Assembly (NCBI GenBank): GCA_018435665.1
Contig: JAHDND010000072.1
Location: forward strand, 1 to 64,000
Origin: Candidatus Thiosymbion sp.
GTDB taxonomy: Bacteria; Pseudomonadota; Gammaproteobacteria; Chromatiales; Chromatiaceae
Length of the DNA stretch: 64,000 bases
Reading direction: 5' to 3'
Positions within the stretch are counted from its first letter, which is position 1. Each line of letters begins with the position of its first letter. A program made the position numbers and the translations under genes. Positions 1-8,056 of this stretch are shown one piece after another. The notes below the pieces were generated by a model that was not told the DNA's origin, searched no databases, and was given only the letters and a program-made list of their open reading frames with translations.

Positions 1-188
1 TCTTTCTTCAGATAGCCTTTCCGTACCAGTTGAGCGATCTGCTCGTGGGCGCTCGCGTGGCTGATACCAAGGACTTCCGACAATTCTTTCACCGTTGGCG
101 GCAACCCCTTTTCATCGATGATTTGGCAAATGACCCTCAGCGTGTTGGCTTGTGGGTCGGTTATTTCCGAGACCTTTTTCTTTCCCAT
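1..188 (-). CDS. LexA-like repressor, N-terminal part (runs off the window)
   Basis: Reads MGKKKVSEITDPQ from an ATG at 188, then a winged-helix segment (PPTVKELSEVLGISHASAHEQ) typical of the LexA DNA-binding domain. Only about 62 residues lie inside the window, so the Ala-Gly cleavage site and the Ser/Lys autoprotease dyad of true LexA cannot be checked. By family knowledge it would be an SOS-type or phage-type repressor. It is divergent from the recombinase cluster and has a perfect 20-bp palindrome 64 bp upstream, which suggests autoregulation. It is probably the regulator of the mobile island rather than the host's main LexA, but that is inference. Confidence 0.7.
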   Translation of the reverse strand, partial: MGKKKVSEITDPQANTLRVICQIIDEKGLPPTVKELSEVLGISHASAHEQIAQLVRKGYLKK

Positions 189-484
189 GGCGATTGCTCC
201 GTGTCGTAGCCACTGAGCGGATTAAGCCCAATTTATGACCACAAAATATACGACCTGATGAACATCAGGTCAATCAAAAAAACAGGACTTTTCATCTGAT
301 TCCGACATCTTGCTCGTCCCTCCGGTAGGTAACGAACGCAAGTCCGGTTAAACCCGGGCACAACCAGATAACCGACCAGAGGCGGAGCTGAGGCGGTTGT
401 GGGTGCCATCGAACGCGCATCCCGACCGCCACCGTTTTCTGGCATCCACACCATCCAGCCCCCCGGTCCAACCGGAGGTGTTCG
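189..484. other. Divergent intergenic region
   Basis: About 300 bases separate the leftward LexA-like gene from the rightward small ORF. It holds the palindrome at 252-271 and an AT-rich stretch around 230-300 that could carry promoters. I see no RNA gene here. Confidence 0.5.
252..271. promoter_or_regulatory. Perfect 20-bp palindrome, putative LexA-like operator
   Basis: GACCTGATGAACATCAGGTC has two 9-bp arms around AA. It lies 64 bp upstream of the LexA-like start in an AT-rich region. It fits the CCT-N10-AGG pattern reported for some non-enterobacterial LexA proteins (recalled from memory). Binding is inferred only from symmetry and position. Confidence 0.5.
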
Positions 485-727
485 ATGTTGGATGTACAGG
501 AAATGAATGATGGGCCGGGGATTGATGACCTTGGCGAAAACGGCAAACCCGGCCGCCTGTCGGGTGAGGCGAGGCTCCAGTCAGCCGCCTCCATTCTGGC
601 CACGGCGATCCTGCGCCGAATGGCCAAAAAAGCATGTGTAGGCAATGAGTTAGAGATTTTCGAAGATTCTTCCCCTGTGCTCGGAGAAGGACTTGATTCA
701 TTGCCGGAACAGAGCATTCATTCATGA
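485..727 (+). CDS. Small hypothetical protein of the recombinase cluster
   Basis: This is an 80-residue ORF beginning MLDVQEMNDG. A strong ribosome-binding site, GGAGGTG, sits 5 bases before the ATG, which is the main reason to accept it. The protein has a mid-region helix with alternating Ala and Arg and an acidic C-terminus. There is no signal peptide and no domain I recognise. It ends 34 bp before the DUF2924 start and is probably co-transcribed with it and the recombinase. Small proteins in this position are common beside phage-type serine recombinases, but I cannot assign a function. Confidence 0.5.
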   Translation: MLDVQEMNDGPGIDDLGENGKPGRLSGEARLQSAASILATAILRRMAKKACVGNELEIFEDSSPVLGEGLDSLPEQSIHS

Positions 728-761
728 CAACTCGTCCGGAAACCAAACTAAGGAGTTGAAA

Positions 762-1286
762 ATGAATGAGTTACAGAACGCCGCCACCGGCGGCAAGAAT
801 CAGGACCGAACCCGAAACTCGGTCCTTCGGCAGATGGCCCTGCTTCAATCCATGTCCCTGGAGCAGCTCCGGGAAAAATGGCTCGACCTCTACGGTGAAG
901 AGCCGCCCCAGTACAAGAAGCAATTCCTCATCAAGAGGCTGGCCTATCGCATCCAGGAGCTTTTCTACGGCGGGCTGTCCGAGCAGGCCAAGGTCCATCT
1001 CCAGCAGGCAGCCAAGGAGGACCCGGTCGCCACTGTCAATCGACGCATCCCAGAGGAGCGGAAATCGAACGAGGCGATCCTGCCTGGAACCAGACTGGTG
1101 CGGGTCTGGAACGACCGGCGCTATGAGGTGATCGTCCTTGCCGATGGCTACGAGTTCGAAGGTCGCACCTTCCGGTCGCTCAGCGCGGTGGCCAGGGAGA
1201 TCACCGGGACGCGCTGGAACGGCAAGGTCTTTTTCGGACTGAAGAAGGTTTACGGCAGAAAAGCCGAGGGAGGGTCGGATGCTTGA
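762..1286 (+). CDS. DUF2924 domain protein
   Basis: This 174-residue protein shows the DUF2924 pattern: an N-terminal helix with LREKWLDLYGEEPP, then a basic FLIKRLAYRIQEL segment, and a C-terminal half with GTRLVRVWNDRRYEV, YEFEGRTFRSLSAVA and ITGTRWNGKVFFGL. The last part resembles a small nucleic-acid-binding fold that recurs in proteins encoded beside large serine recombinases. The ATG at 762 is preferred over the upstream in-frame start because AGGAG lies 6 bases before it. It overlaps the recombinase by 8 bp, so the two are likely translationally coupled. The function is unknown; an accessory role in recombination is inferred from context. Confidence 0.8.
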   Translation: MNELQNAATGGKNQDRTRNSVLRQMALLQSMSLEQLREKWLDLYGEEPPQYKKQFLIKRLAYRIQELFYGGLSEQAKVHLQQAAKEDPVATVNRRIPEERKSNEAILPGTRLVRVWNDRRYEVIVLADGYEFEGRTFRSLSAVAREITGTRWNGKVFFGLKKVYGRKAEGGSDA

Positions 1287-2865
1287 TAACAGCAATGTCG
1301 CGCCGGGAAAGAACAAGACCCTGCGCTGTGCCATCTACACCCGCAAGAGCCACGAGGAAGGGCTCGAACAGGAATTCAACTCGTTGGATGCGCAACGGGA
1401 ATCGGCGGAACACTATATCGAAGCCCAGAGAATGCGTGGCTGGACGGCTCTGCCGGATCGCTACGACGATGGTGGTTTCTCGGGTGGGAACATGGAGCGT
1501 CCGGGGCTGCGCCGCCTGCTGGCGGACATCGACGCCGGGAAGATCGATGTGATCGTCGTCTACAAGGTCGACCGGCTGTCCCGCTCGCTGCTGGACTTCA
1601 TGAAGATGATCGACCTCTTCAACGAAAAAGGTGTCAGCTTCGTCTCGGTCACCCAGCACTTCAGCACCACCGACCCCACCGGCCGAATGTTTCTCGGCAT
1701 CCTGATCACCTTCGCCCAGTACGAGCGGGAGGTCATTGCCGAGCGTATCCGGGACAAGGTGGCGGCTGCCAAGCGCCGGGGGAAATACTGCGGCGGCGTG
1801 CCCATCCTCGGATACGACGTTGACCGGGATAATAAGAAGCTGCTGGTCAACCCCGATGAGGCCAAGACGGTGCAGTACATCTTCCGCCGCTTTATCCAGA
1901 TCGGCTCGGCCAAGAAGCTGGGCCAGGAGCTGAACGAACAGGGTTACCGCACCAAGGCCTGGACCACCAAGAAAGGCAAAGTCCGTGAGGGCTCCGAATG
2001 GAACACCGCCCATATCTACCGGCTGCTCAACAACCGGATCTATATCGGCGAGATCGCCCACAAGGACCGCAGTTACCCCGGCGAGCACGAAGGGATCATC
2101 GACCGGGCGACCTGGGACAAGGTGCAGGCCATCCTGGAGGACAACAAACCGGTCAAGGTATCCATGGCCAGAACCAAAATGGTCGCCCCGCTGAAAGGCG
2201 TCATCCGCTGCGGCCACTGCGGATGCTCGATGGGACCGACCTACGTCCGCAAGAACGGCCGCCACTACACCTATTACATCTGCCAGAAGGACAGCAAACG
2301 GACCGTGAGTCGGTGCCCGCTCAAACGGATTCCCGCCGGGGACATCGAGCAGGCCGTAGTCGAGCAGTTGAGTGCGGTATTCCGCACACCGACACTGGTG
2401 GCCAAGACCTACTTCGCCGCCCGGGACATCGAGCAGGCGGAGCGAGAGCGGCTGTTCAAACAGAAAGCCCAGCTCGAGATGGAGCTGTCGCAGGCGCGGG
2501 AGCAGGCACTTGAACTGATGAAGCCCGGCAACGATCAGCCGGGTAAGGCTGAGATGCTGACGACCGTCAACCGCCAGGCGGTCGAGCTCTCGAAACAACT
2601 GACCCATGTGAGCGAGCGCTGCAGAGCCTACCAGGGGAACAGCATCACGGAACAGGATGTGTCGGAGGCCTTCCAGAATGTGGAGGGCTTCTGGGAAGAC
2701 CTTTTCCCGGTGGAGCGGAATCGCCTCATCCGCCTCCTGGTGGACAAGGTGGAGATCCGCGAGACCGGAATCGACATGGAGCTGCGCACCAACGGACTGA
2801 CAACGCTCATCGCCGAGCTGGCTGGTCTGGCATGCGAAGTCACTGAACGGAGGACAAACCGATGA
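1279..2865 (+). CDS. Large serine recombinase (site-specific integrase/resolvase)
   Basis: This 528-residue enzyme integrates or excises DNA through a serine-DNA intermediate. The resolvase domain spans about residues 15-165, with catalytic Ser24 in YTRKSHEEG, the DGGFSGG loop, and YKVDRLSRSLLDF carrying conserved active-site arginines. A recombinase domain follows at about 170-290. A zinc ribbon has Cys311, Cys314, Cys335 and Cys346. A coiled-coil-like segment (about 385-460) is the region that controls directionality in large serine integrases. The gene overlaps DUF2924 upstream and an HTH gene downstream (ATGA), a compact three-gene unit. It appears intact. Its neighbour at 3.7 kb is the 3' end of ssrA, a common integration site. 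Confidence 0.95.
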   Translation: MLDNSNVAPGKNKTLRCAIYTRKSHEEGLEQEFNSLDAQRESAEHYIEAQRMRGWTALPDRYDDGGFSGGNMERPGLRRLLADIDAGKIDVIVVYKVDRLSRSLLDFMKMIDLFNEKGVSFVSVTQHFSTTDPTGRMFLGILITFAQYEREVIAERIRDKVAAAKRRGKYCGGVPILGYDVDRDNKKLLVNPDEAKTVQYIFRRFIQIGSAKKLGQELNEQGYRTKAWTTKKGKVREGSEWNTAHIYRLLNNRIYIGEIAHKDRSYPGEHEGIIDRATWDKVQAILEDNKPVKVSMARTKMVAPLKGVIRCGHCGCSMGPTYVRKNGRHYTYYICQKDSKRTVSRCPLKRIPAGDIEQAVVEQLSAVFRTPTLVAKTYFAARDIEQAERERLFKQKAQLEMELSQAREQALELMKPGNDQPGKAEMLTTVNRQAVELSKQLTHVSERCRAYQGNSITEQDVSEAFQNVEGFWEDLFPVERNRLIRLLVDKVEIRETGIDMELRTNGLTTLIAELAGLACEVTERRTNR

Positions 2866-3284
2866 AAATGAAGCCGACCATTACCGTTGCCGACAACGGC
2901 AACCTGCAGATCCACATCCCGATGCTGATCCGGCGCATGCGCGGCCGCAAGACGGTCATCGCTCCCCAGGCCCTGGATGGAGAAATCACCGGAGCGCAGG
3001 AACCGGTGCAGTCCGCCGTCCTCCAGGCGCTGGGCAGGGCCTTTTCCTGGGCCGACATCCTCGAATCCGGCCAGATCAAGTCCATCAGCGAGCTTGCCCG
3101 TACCCTCGACGTCGATGGCTCGTATGTGGCCCGCATCCTCAAGCTGACGACTCTGGCCCCCGACATCGTCGAAGCCCTGATCAACGGTGAGGAACCCAAC
3201 GGGCTCTCGCTGGCCAAGCTGACCCAGACCTTTCCCGAGGACTGGGCCGAGCAGCGCCGCCAGTTCGGCTTCGCCACCGACTGA
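2862..3284 (+). CDS. ParB-like helix-turn-helix protein of the recombinase cluster
   Basis: This is a 140-residue protein overlapping the recombinase stop by four bases (ATGA). The N-terminus is a short beta segment (TITVADNGNLQIHIPM). The C-terminal half carries an HTH of the ParB/KorB kind: ISELARTLDVDGSYVARILKLTTLAPDIVEALI, broken here only in my reading at the turn DVDG. The ATPase partner and partition-site features of real Par systems are absent, so it is more likely an accessory DNA-binding factor for recombination or a regulator. DUF2924, recombinase and this HTH protein form a recurring set in proteobacterial prophage-like islands. Confidence 0.75.
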   Translation: MKMKPTITVADNGNLQIHIPMLIRRMRGRKTVIAPQALDGEITGAQEPVQSAVLQALGRAFSWADILESGQIKSISELARTLDVDGSYVARILKLTTLAPDIVEALINGEEPNGLSLAKLTQTFPEDWAEQRRQFGFATD

Positions 3285-3310
3285 CGACCGGACCGGAGAG
3301 CGCCCCAGAG

Positions 3311-3342
3311 AGCCGACCATCAGCGTCGGCTTTTCTTCTTTA
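3311..3342 (+). terminator. Rho-independent terminator of the recombinase operon
   Basis: AGCCGAC (3311-3317) pairs with GTCGGCT (3325-3331), followed by TTTTCTTCTTT. It lies 27 bp after the HTH gene stop. Confidence 0.75.
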
Positions 3343-3640
3343 GGGGGCAGGAAGCCGGAGTTGACCGCGCTTCTTTTCATGGCCGAGGCGGGCGATTTCG
3401 AAAAAAACGTCCGGTTGCGGCATCGAAGGATGACCTAAGACAACCGCCCAAAATGGCAATCAGCCGCAAACCGATATCAATCAAGGATGTAGCTTTCCGG
3501 ACGAGCTTCGGACTTGGTCCGGAGAAAACAGAGAATCAGTGGCCAAACAGAGAAAGAAAGGCTGGAAAATGGGGAGAATCGATGGTGCGGAGAGGTGCTT
3601 TGGAAAGATGTGAAACGGGCGCAAACCCCTTAGAAACAAG

Positions 3641-3691
3641 GGGAAAAAGAAAACCCGTCACCCCGGAGAATGACCCCAGAGAGACGGGTTT
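3641..3691 (-). terminator. Rho-independent terminator of ssrA
   Basis: Read on the minus strand, AAACCCGTC (3691-3683) and GACGGGTTT (3659-3651) form a stem, and the transcript continues into TTTTCTTTTT. It begins 13 bases past the tmRNA CCA end. Confidence 0.75.
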
Positions 3692-3703
3692 GTCTTTTCT
3701 AAA

Positions 3704-4063
3704 TGGTGGAGGCGGCGGGAATTGAACCCGCGTCCGCAAGTCCTCTGCCTAGAGATCTACATGCTTAGCCCTGTCTATTATTTTTAGCCTTCCAGCGCCC
3801 GAAGGGCAGGGCGCTCGGTCAGCGATTCCGAATTGGGTTTTAGCGGATCAGGTCCGGACCCCCATCACCGCGATCCCATGTGTTTTTACCCCTGGAACCC
3901 GCCCCCCATAGGCAGAGAGCGGTCAGAGGCTCGCCGGATTAGGCGGCGAGAGCGTAGTTGTCGTCGTTGGCAACTGTTGGTTTGCGGATGGATTTACGAG
4001 GTACCCCGCACCTCGGCATGCACCCCAGGGTTCGCAACCCACGTCGAAAGCCATGTCGCCCCC
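3704..4063 (-). ncRNA. ssrA: tmRNA (ssrA)
   Basis: Transfer-messenger RNA, about 360 nt, rescues stalled ribosomes by acting as alanyl-tRNA and then as a short message. The 5' end GGGGGCG pairs with the 3' acceptor strand CGCCTCC, and CCA is encoded (3704-3706). The T-arm GGGTTCAATTCCC is intact. The tag frame ends ANDDNYALAA followed by TAA near 3939, one substitution away from the E. coli tag ANDENYALAA. The minus strand carries a near-consensus promoter upstream and a terminator downstream. smpB, whose product is its obligate partner, is immediately upstream on the same strand. The 3' end faces the serine-recombinase island. Confidence 0.97.
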
Positions 4064-4079
4064 TGAGATTCAGTTGGAG

Positions 4080-4108
4080 AGTATAGGCAGGCACAAGTTC
4101 CCTGGCAA
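4080..4108 (-). promoter_or_regulatory. Sigma70-type promoter of ssrA
   Basis: On the minus strand, TTGCCA (4108-4103), a 17-base spacer and TATACT (4085-4080) are each one mismatch from consensus. Transcription would start about ten bases before the mature 5' end at 4063, consistent with a short leader removed by RNase P. Confidence 0.75.
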
Positions 4109-4233
4109 TGGCAAAAGGTTCCATGGGGGAGTTTTCTCGGGCCTTTTGGCCCCCGCGGTGGTCCGCTCCTTACCGACCGGAGTTGAAGGAGCGACAGGCA
4201 ACGCAGCTCTATTTTCCGCCGCGACGAGGAGGG

Positions 4234-4710
4234 TCACTTTTGTTTGAAGAGCCGGTCCTTCTCCCGCTGCCAGTCCCGATCCTTCTCGCTGTCGCGCTTG
4301 TCGTGGAGTTTTTTGCCTTTGGCCAGCCCGATCTCCAGCTTGGCACGGCCACGCTTCCAGTACATGGCCGTGGGCACCAGGGTGTAGCCGGCGCGCTCTA
4401 CCAGGCCGATGAGCCGATGGATCTCCGTCCGCTTGAGTAGCAACTTCCGGTCCCGGGTGGGGTTCGGGGTGATGTGGGTGGAGGCGCTGGTGAGGGCGGA
4501 GATGTGGCAACCGAGGAGGAATGCCTCGCCCTGGATGATCCGGACGTAACTCTCCCGCAACTGGACCCGCCCCGCACGGGCGCTCTTGACTTCCCAACCC
4601 TCCAGGCTCAGGCCCGCCTCGAAGCGTTGCTCGATATGGTAGTCGTGCCCCGCCTTCTTGTTGAGGGCGATGGTGGACTGTCCGGTTTTGGTTTTGGGTT
4701 TGGTGGCCAT
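4234..4710 (-). CDS. smpB: SsrA-binding protein SmpB
   Basis: This 158-residue protein, the family's normal length, binds tmRNA and brings it to stalled ribosomes. Family landmarks are visible: [15 protein letters not shown] near the N-terminus, the [14 protein letters not shown] segment, and the basic C-terminal tail [17 protein letters not shown], which in known SmpB proteins enters the empty mRNA channel as a helix. The start at [10 protein letters not shown] (4710) is chosen because the upstream in-frame extension has no SmpB similarity. The stop lies 170 bp before ssrA on the same strand, so the protein and its RNA partner are neighbours. Confidence 0.97.
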   Translation of the reverse strand: MATKPKTKTGQSTIALNKKAGHDYHIEQRFEAGLSLEGWEVKSARAGRVQLRESYVRIIQGEAFLLGCHISALTSASTHITPNPTRDRKLLLKRTEIHRLIGLVERAGYTLVPTAMYWKRGRAKLEIGLAKGKKLHDKRDSEKDRDWQREKDRLFKQK

Positions 4711-4902
4711 GGGCGCAGAGTGTAATGCAGGTGGCCCTGGGAGTGTAAGGCATGCGGTCTTGGCGGAAAGCGTCACGGTCGCCGGCCTGAGCGGCAGTGA
4801 CTGCCTCTGGACTGGCGGCACCCATACGACTGGGGGCATTCGTCTTAAGAAGACGGTAATCTTCTCGAAAAGAATGAGGCGGGTGGAAGGGTCAAAACCA
4901 GG

Positions 4903-4931
4903 TTGCTTCTGACTCCCCCCCCCGCTATCCT
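4903..4931 (+). promoter_or_regulatory. Candidate promoter of tpiA-secG
   Basis: TTGCTT (4903-4908), a 17-base spacer and TATCCT (4926-4931) sit 30 bp before the tpiA start. Each hexamer matches 4 of 6 consensus bases. A short inverted repeat CGTCTT-AAG-AAGACG lies upstream at 4841-4855. Confidence 0.45.
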
Positions 4932-4960
4932 TACGCGCTCTTCAGGAAAGCGAGGTTTCT

Positions 4961-5722
4961 ATGCGTCAGCCATTGGTCGCCGGCAACTGGAAAATGAACG
5001 GGTCCACCGCCAGCGCTCGTGCGCTCCTTGCCGACATCAAGGCGGGCGTGGCCGCGGTTGCCAAGTGCGAGGTGGCGGTTTGTCCGCCCTTCATCTACCT
5101 GCCCCTGGCGCAGGCAGAACTGACGAACACGGCGATTGCCTGGGGCGCGCAAAATCTCTCCACGGAGGCCGTGGGGGCCTTCACGGGCGAGATTTCCGCA
5201 GCGATGTTGCTAGACTGCGGATGTAGCTACGTCATCGTCGGTCATTCCGAGCGCCGGACGCTCTACGGCGAAGACGATCAACGGGTGGCAACCAAGTTCG
5301 CCGTCGCTCTTGCCGCTGGCCTCAAACCCATACTCTGCGTTGGTGAAACGCTGGAAGAGCGCGAGCAAGGTATTACTGAAGCGGTGATTGCCCGCCAGTT
5401 GGATGCGGTGATCGCGGCCCAGGGTGCCAGCGCCCTCGCCGCCGGGGTGATCGCTTATGAACCAGTCTGGGCCATCGGTACGGGCAAGACGGCTACGCCG
5501 GAGCAGGCACAACAAGTCCATGCCTTCATCCGCGGCCGGGTCGCTGCCCAGGACGCTAGTGTCGCCGAGGGCTTACGCATTCTTTATGGTGGCAGCATGA
5601 AACCGGGTAATGCCGCCGAGTTGATGGCACAGCCGGATATTGACGGTGGTCTTATCGGGGGTGCCGCCTTGGTGGCGAGTGATTTTCTCGGTATCTGCCG
5701 GGCCGCTCACGATAGCGTTTGA
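4961..5722 (+). CDS. tpiA: Triosephosphate isomerase
   Basis: This 253-residue cytosolic enzyme interconverts dihydroxyacetone phosphate and glyceraldehyde 3-phosphate in glycolysis, gluconeogenesis and the Calvin cycle. All catalytic residues are present: Lys11 in GNWKMNG, His95 in VGHSERR, and Glu167 in YEPVWAIGTGKTA, the mobile loop 6. The phosphate-binding segment ILYGGSMKPGN is intact. The start is fixed by the conserved MRQPLVAGNWKMN and by AGGAAAGCGAGG upstream. It is followed after 7 bp by secG, so the two are probably co-transcribed. The order tpiA-secG-tRNA-Leu is frequent in gammaproteobacteria. Confidence 0.98.
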   Translation: MRQPLVAGNWKMNGSTASARALLADIKAGVAAVAKCEVAVCPPFIYLPLAQAELTNTAIAWGAQNLSTEAVGAFTGEISAAMLLDCGCSYVIVGHSERRTLYGEDDQRVATKFAVALAAGLKPILCVGETLEEREQGITEAVIARQLDAVIAAQGASALAAGVIAYEPVWAIGTGKTATPEQAQQVHAFIRGRVAAQDASVAEGLRILYGGSMKPGNAAELMAQPDIDGGLIGGAALVASDFLGICRAAHDSV

Positions 5723-5729
5723 TACCAAG

Positions 5730-6209
5730 ATGCAGACTATTCTTACAGTCGTCCATCTCTTTCTGGCCCTTGGCCTGATTGGTCTGGTCCTGATCCAGCA
5801 CGGCAAGGGTGCCGACATGGGCGCGGCCTTTGGTAGTGGTGCCTCGGCCACGGTTTTTGGGGCGCGCGGTTCGGGAAATTTCCTTTCACGCACCACAGCC
5901 ATATTGGCTGCACTCTTTTTTGTCACCAGCATGGTTCTGGCTTATTATGCTTCCCAGGTTGGCGAGCCTGTGGGACTCATGGATCAATTCGATCAGGCCC
6001 CGATCGCACCGGTCACGGTTCCGCCGGTCAAGCGAGAGGAGGTACCGGGTATCGACCGGGTTCCAGCGCCATCGACTTCGAACGAGGTTCCGGCTGTTGA
6101 GATACCGGCGGCCTCCGTGACAGAAGTTGAGGTGGCCCCCGTCGAAGTCCCCGTGGCCACTGAATCCCAAGTCCCGGCGTCCGCGGACGTCCCGACGATC
6201 AAAGAGTAG
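5730..6209 (+). CDS. secG: Protein-export membrane protein SecG
   Basis: This subunit of the SecYEG translocon has two membrane helices: about residues 3-20 (ILTVVHLFLALGLIGLVLI) and 53-72. Between them is the conserved QHGKGADMGAAFGSGAS, which with FGARGSGNFLSRTT identifies SecG. The start at 5730 is chosen because the conserved first helix begins there; the upstream extension would overlap tpiA. At 159 residues it is longer than E. coli SecG (110) because of a cytoplasmic tail rich in Pro, Val and Glu (from about residue 90), a length-variable feature of the family. The tail shows no domain. Confidence 0.95.
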   Translation: MQTILTVVHLFLALGLIGLVLIQHGKGADMGAAFGSGASATVFGARGSGNFLSRTTAILAALFFVTSMVLAYYASQVGEPVGLMDQFDQAPIAPVTVPPVKREEVPGIDRVPAPSTSNEVPAVEIPAASVTEVEVAPVEVPVATESQVPASADVPTIKE

Positions 6210-6230
6210 GTTGGTTTTTTCGATCCTTTA

Positions 6231-6315
6231 GCCGATGTGGTGAAATTGGTAGACACGCTATCTTGAGGGGGTAGTGGCGCAAGCCGTGCCGGTTCGAGTC
6301 CGGCCATCGGCACCA
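6231..6315 (+). tRNA. tRNA-Leu (anticodon GAG)
   Basis: This is an 85-base class II tRNA with a long variable arm. The acceptor stem GCCGATG pairs with CATCGGC, and CCA is encoded. The anticodon arm is CTATC-TTGAGGG-GGTAG, giving anticodon GAG (reads CUC/CUU). The T-loop GGTTCGAGTCC is standard. It lies between secG and the nuo promoter and is followed by a terminator at 6325. Confidence 0.97.
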
Positions 6316-6324
6316 TCTTTTGAT

Positions 6325-6357
6325 AAGGCAGACCGCATACCGGTCTGCCTTTTTTAT
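6325..6357 (+). terminator. Rho-independent terminator after tRNA-Leu
   Basis: AAGGCAGACCG (6325-6335) pairs perfectly with CGGTCTGCCTT (6341-6351), followed by a T run. It ends the tpiA-secG-tRNA transcript and insulates the nuo operon. Confidence 0.9.
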
Positions 6358-6422
6358 TGCCCGCGACTCCAGAGCTGGTTTATAACCTATTGATTTGAAA
6401 TAAAAGTACTGAAAGCTTTCGC

Positions 6423-6452
6423 TTGACAGAGATCAAGATGCTGCACTAGACT
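6423..6452 (+). promoter_or_regulatory. Candidate promoter of the nuo operon
   Basis: A consensus TTGACA (6423-6428) is followed, 18 bases later, by TAGACT (6447-6452, 4 of 6 matches). It lies about 57 bp before nuoA, downstream of the tRNA terminator. It is the only good promoter candidate ahead of the operon. Confidence 0.55.
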
Positions 6453-6508
6453 TCACCCATTGTTTTAGTGGCTCACTCAAAAATAACCAATTAGCAAGGG
6501 GAGGGGGG

Positions 6509-6865
6509 GTGTTAGACAATTATCTTCCGATCCTGATCTTCATGATCATCGGCTTGCTGGTGGGCGGTGGCGCCATGGTGGCTGGCTTCGTCCTCGGCGA
6601 ACGGCGTCCCGACCATCAGAAGAACTCTCCCTACGAATGCGGCTTCGAGGCCTTCGAGACCGCCCGTCTCAAGTTTGACGTCCGCTATTACCTCGTCGCC
6701 ATCCTCTTCATCATCTTCGACCTGGAGATCGCCTTCCTCTTCCCCTGGGCCGTCGCCCTGGATGGACTGGGCATGGTGGGCTTCCTGGCGATGGTCATTT
6801 TTCTCGCCATCCTGGTGGTGGGATTCGTTTATGAATGGAAGAAGGGGGCCTTGGAATGGGAATAG
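6509..6865 (+). CDS. nuoA: NADH-quinone oxidoreductase subunit A
   Basis: This 118-residue membrane subunit of respiratory complex I starts at a GTG right after a very purine-rich AAGGGGAGGGGG. Three hydrophobic helices are visible (about residues 5-28, 60-80 and 88-110). The conserved loop [15 protein letters not shown], with its glutamates, and the segment [19 protein letters not shown] mark NuoA and take part in the membrane-arm interface near the quinone site. It is the first gene of a 14-gene operon and overlaps nuoB by ten bases. Confidence 0.97.
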   Translation: MLDNYLPILIFMIIGLLVGGGAMVAGFVLGERRPDHQKNSPYECGFEAFETARLKFDVRYYLVAILFIIFDLEIAFLFPWAVALDGLGMVGFLAMVIFLAILVVGFVYEWKKGALEWE

Positions 6866-7332
6866 CCGGTATTCTCGAACAGGGCATCATCACCACGACC
6901 GCCGACAAACTCATCAACTGGGCTCGTACCGGGTCCATGTGGCCGATGACCTTTGGTCTCGCCTGCTGCGCGGTAGAGATGATGCAGGCGGGCGGTGCTC
7001 GCTATGATCTCGACCGCTTTGGCATCATCTTCCGCCCCAGCCCCCGCCAGTCCGATGTCATGATCGTGGCCGGCACCCTTTGCAACAAGATGGCCCCCGC
7101 CCTGCGCAAGGTCTATGACCAGATGGCGGAACCCCGCTGGGTCATTTCCATGGGCTCCTGCGCCAACGGTGGTGGCTATTACCACTATTCCTATTCGGTG
7201 GTCCGTGGCTGCGACCGCATCGTGCCGGTAGACATCTACATCCCCGGCTGTCCGCCCACCGCTGAAGCCTTGCTGTACGGTATCTTGCAGTTGCAGAACA
7301 AGATCCGCCGTACCAACACCATCGCCCGCTGA
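6856..7332 (+). CDS. nuoB: NADH-quinone oxidoreductase subunit B
   Basis: This 158-residue peripheral subunit holds the terminal [4Fe-4S] cluster N2, which hands electrons to quinone. The four cluster ligands are Cys37 and Cys38 ([10 protein letters not shown]), Cys102 (GSCANGGG) and Cys132 ([10 protein letters not shown]). I chose the ATG at 6856 ([10 protein letters not shown]) over one seven codons upstream because NuoB proteins normally begin this way and AAGGGGG precedes it. Overlap with nuoA suggests translational coupling. Confidence 0.97.
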   Translation: MGIAGILEQGIITTTADKLINWARTGSMWPMTFGLACCAVEMMQAGGARYDLDRFGIIFRPSPRQSDVMIVAGTLCNKMAPALRKVYDQMAEPRWVISMGSCANGGGYYHYSYSVVRGCDRIVPVDIYIPGCPPTAEALLYGILQLQNKIRRTNTIAR

Positions 7333-7345
7333 GCCGACAACTCTT

Positions 7346-8056
7346 ATGGCCTACCAGGAATCGCGAACCGGGGACGCCCGCTTGGATGCGCTTTCGGCAG
7401 CCATCGATCGGCATTTCCAGGGCACCCCTTACCAACTCGAATTCGTTTGTGGTGAACTGACGCTGATCACGCCAGCTGAGGGGTGGCATGAGCGTGCCCG
7501 GACCCTCCGGGATCATCCGGATTTTCGCTTCGAACAACTCATCGATGTCTGTGGCGTGGACTACAGCGCCTTTGGCTATTCGGAATGGGAAACGGAGGCG
7601 GCCTCCTCAACAGGCTTCGGCCGGGGCGCGGATCGCAGCGGCAACCTGGCCACGGATGATCCCCGGCGTTTTGCCTCCGTCTACCATCTGCTGTCGGTCG
7701 CGCACAACCGTCGCCTGCGGGTGCGCGTCCACCTCGACGGCGTGGAGCCTATCGTGGATTCCGTGGTCGATCTCTGGTCCGCGGCCAACTGGTTCGAGCG
7801 TGAGGCCTTCGATCTTTTCGGTATCCTTTACCGTGGTCATCCGGACCTGCGCCGCATTCTCACTGACTACGGCTTCGTGGGTCACCCCTTCCGTAAGGAC
7901 TTCCCCGTCTCCGGCCATGTGGAGATGCGCTATGACCCGGAATCGCGGCGCGTGGTCTACGAGCCGGTCAGCATTGAGCCGCGCGTGCTGGTGGCCCGCG
8001 TGATTCGCTCCGACAGTCGCTTCGGCAACGATGCGCGGGACAGCGTCCATGCCTGA
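7346..8056 (+). CDS. nuoC: NADH-quinone oxidoreductase subunit C
   Basis: This is the 236-residue 30-kDa subunit of the complex I connecting module. The family signature near the C-terminus is present: [15 protein letters not shown] followed by [13 protein letters not shown] and HPFRKDFP. The N-terminal half has the usual [13 protein letters not shown] motif followed by a variable insert of Gly, Ser and Arg (about residues 82-110) between the core strands. nuoC is separate from nuoD, unlike the fused nuoCD of enterobacteria, and overlaps nuoD by eight bases. Confidence 0.96.
   Translation: MAYQESRTGDARLDALSAAIDRHFQGTPYQLEFVCGELTLITPAEGWHERARTLRDHPDFRFEQLIDVCGVDYSAFGYSEWETEAASSTGFGRGADRSGNLATDDPRRFASVYHLLSVAHNRRLRVRVHLDGVEPIVDSVVDLWSAANWFEREAFDLFGILYRGHPDLRRILTDYGFVGHPFRKDFPVSGHVEMRYDPESRRVVYEPVSIEPRVLVARVIRSDSRFGNDARDSVHA

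Larger units (their letters stand above)
3285..3703. other. Spacer between recombinase cluster and ssrA
   Basis: It contains the recombinase-operon terminator (3311-3342) and the ssrA terminator (3641-3691). The middle, about 3345-3640, has no gene I can support. If the island integrated at ssrA, one attachment junction should lie in or next to this spacer. I found no obvious repeat of the ssrA 3' end inside the window. Confidence 0.5.
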
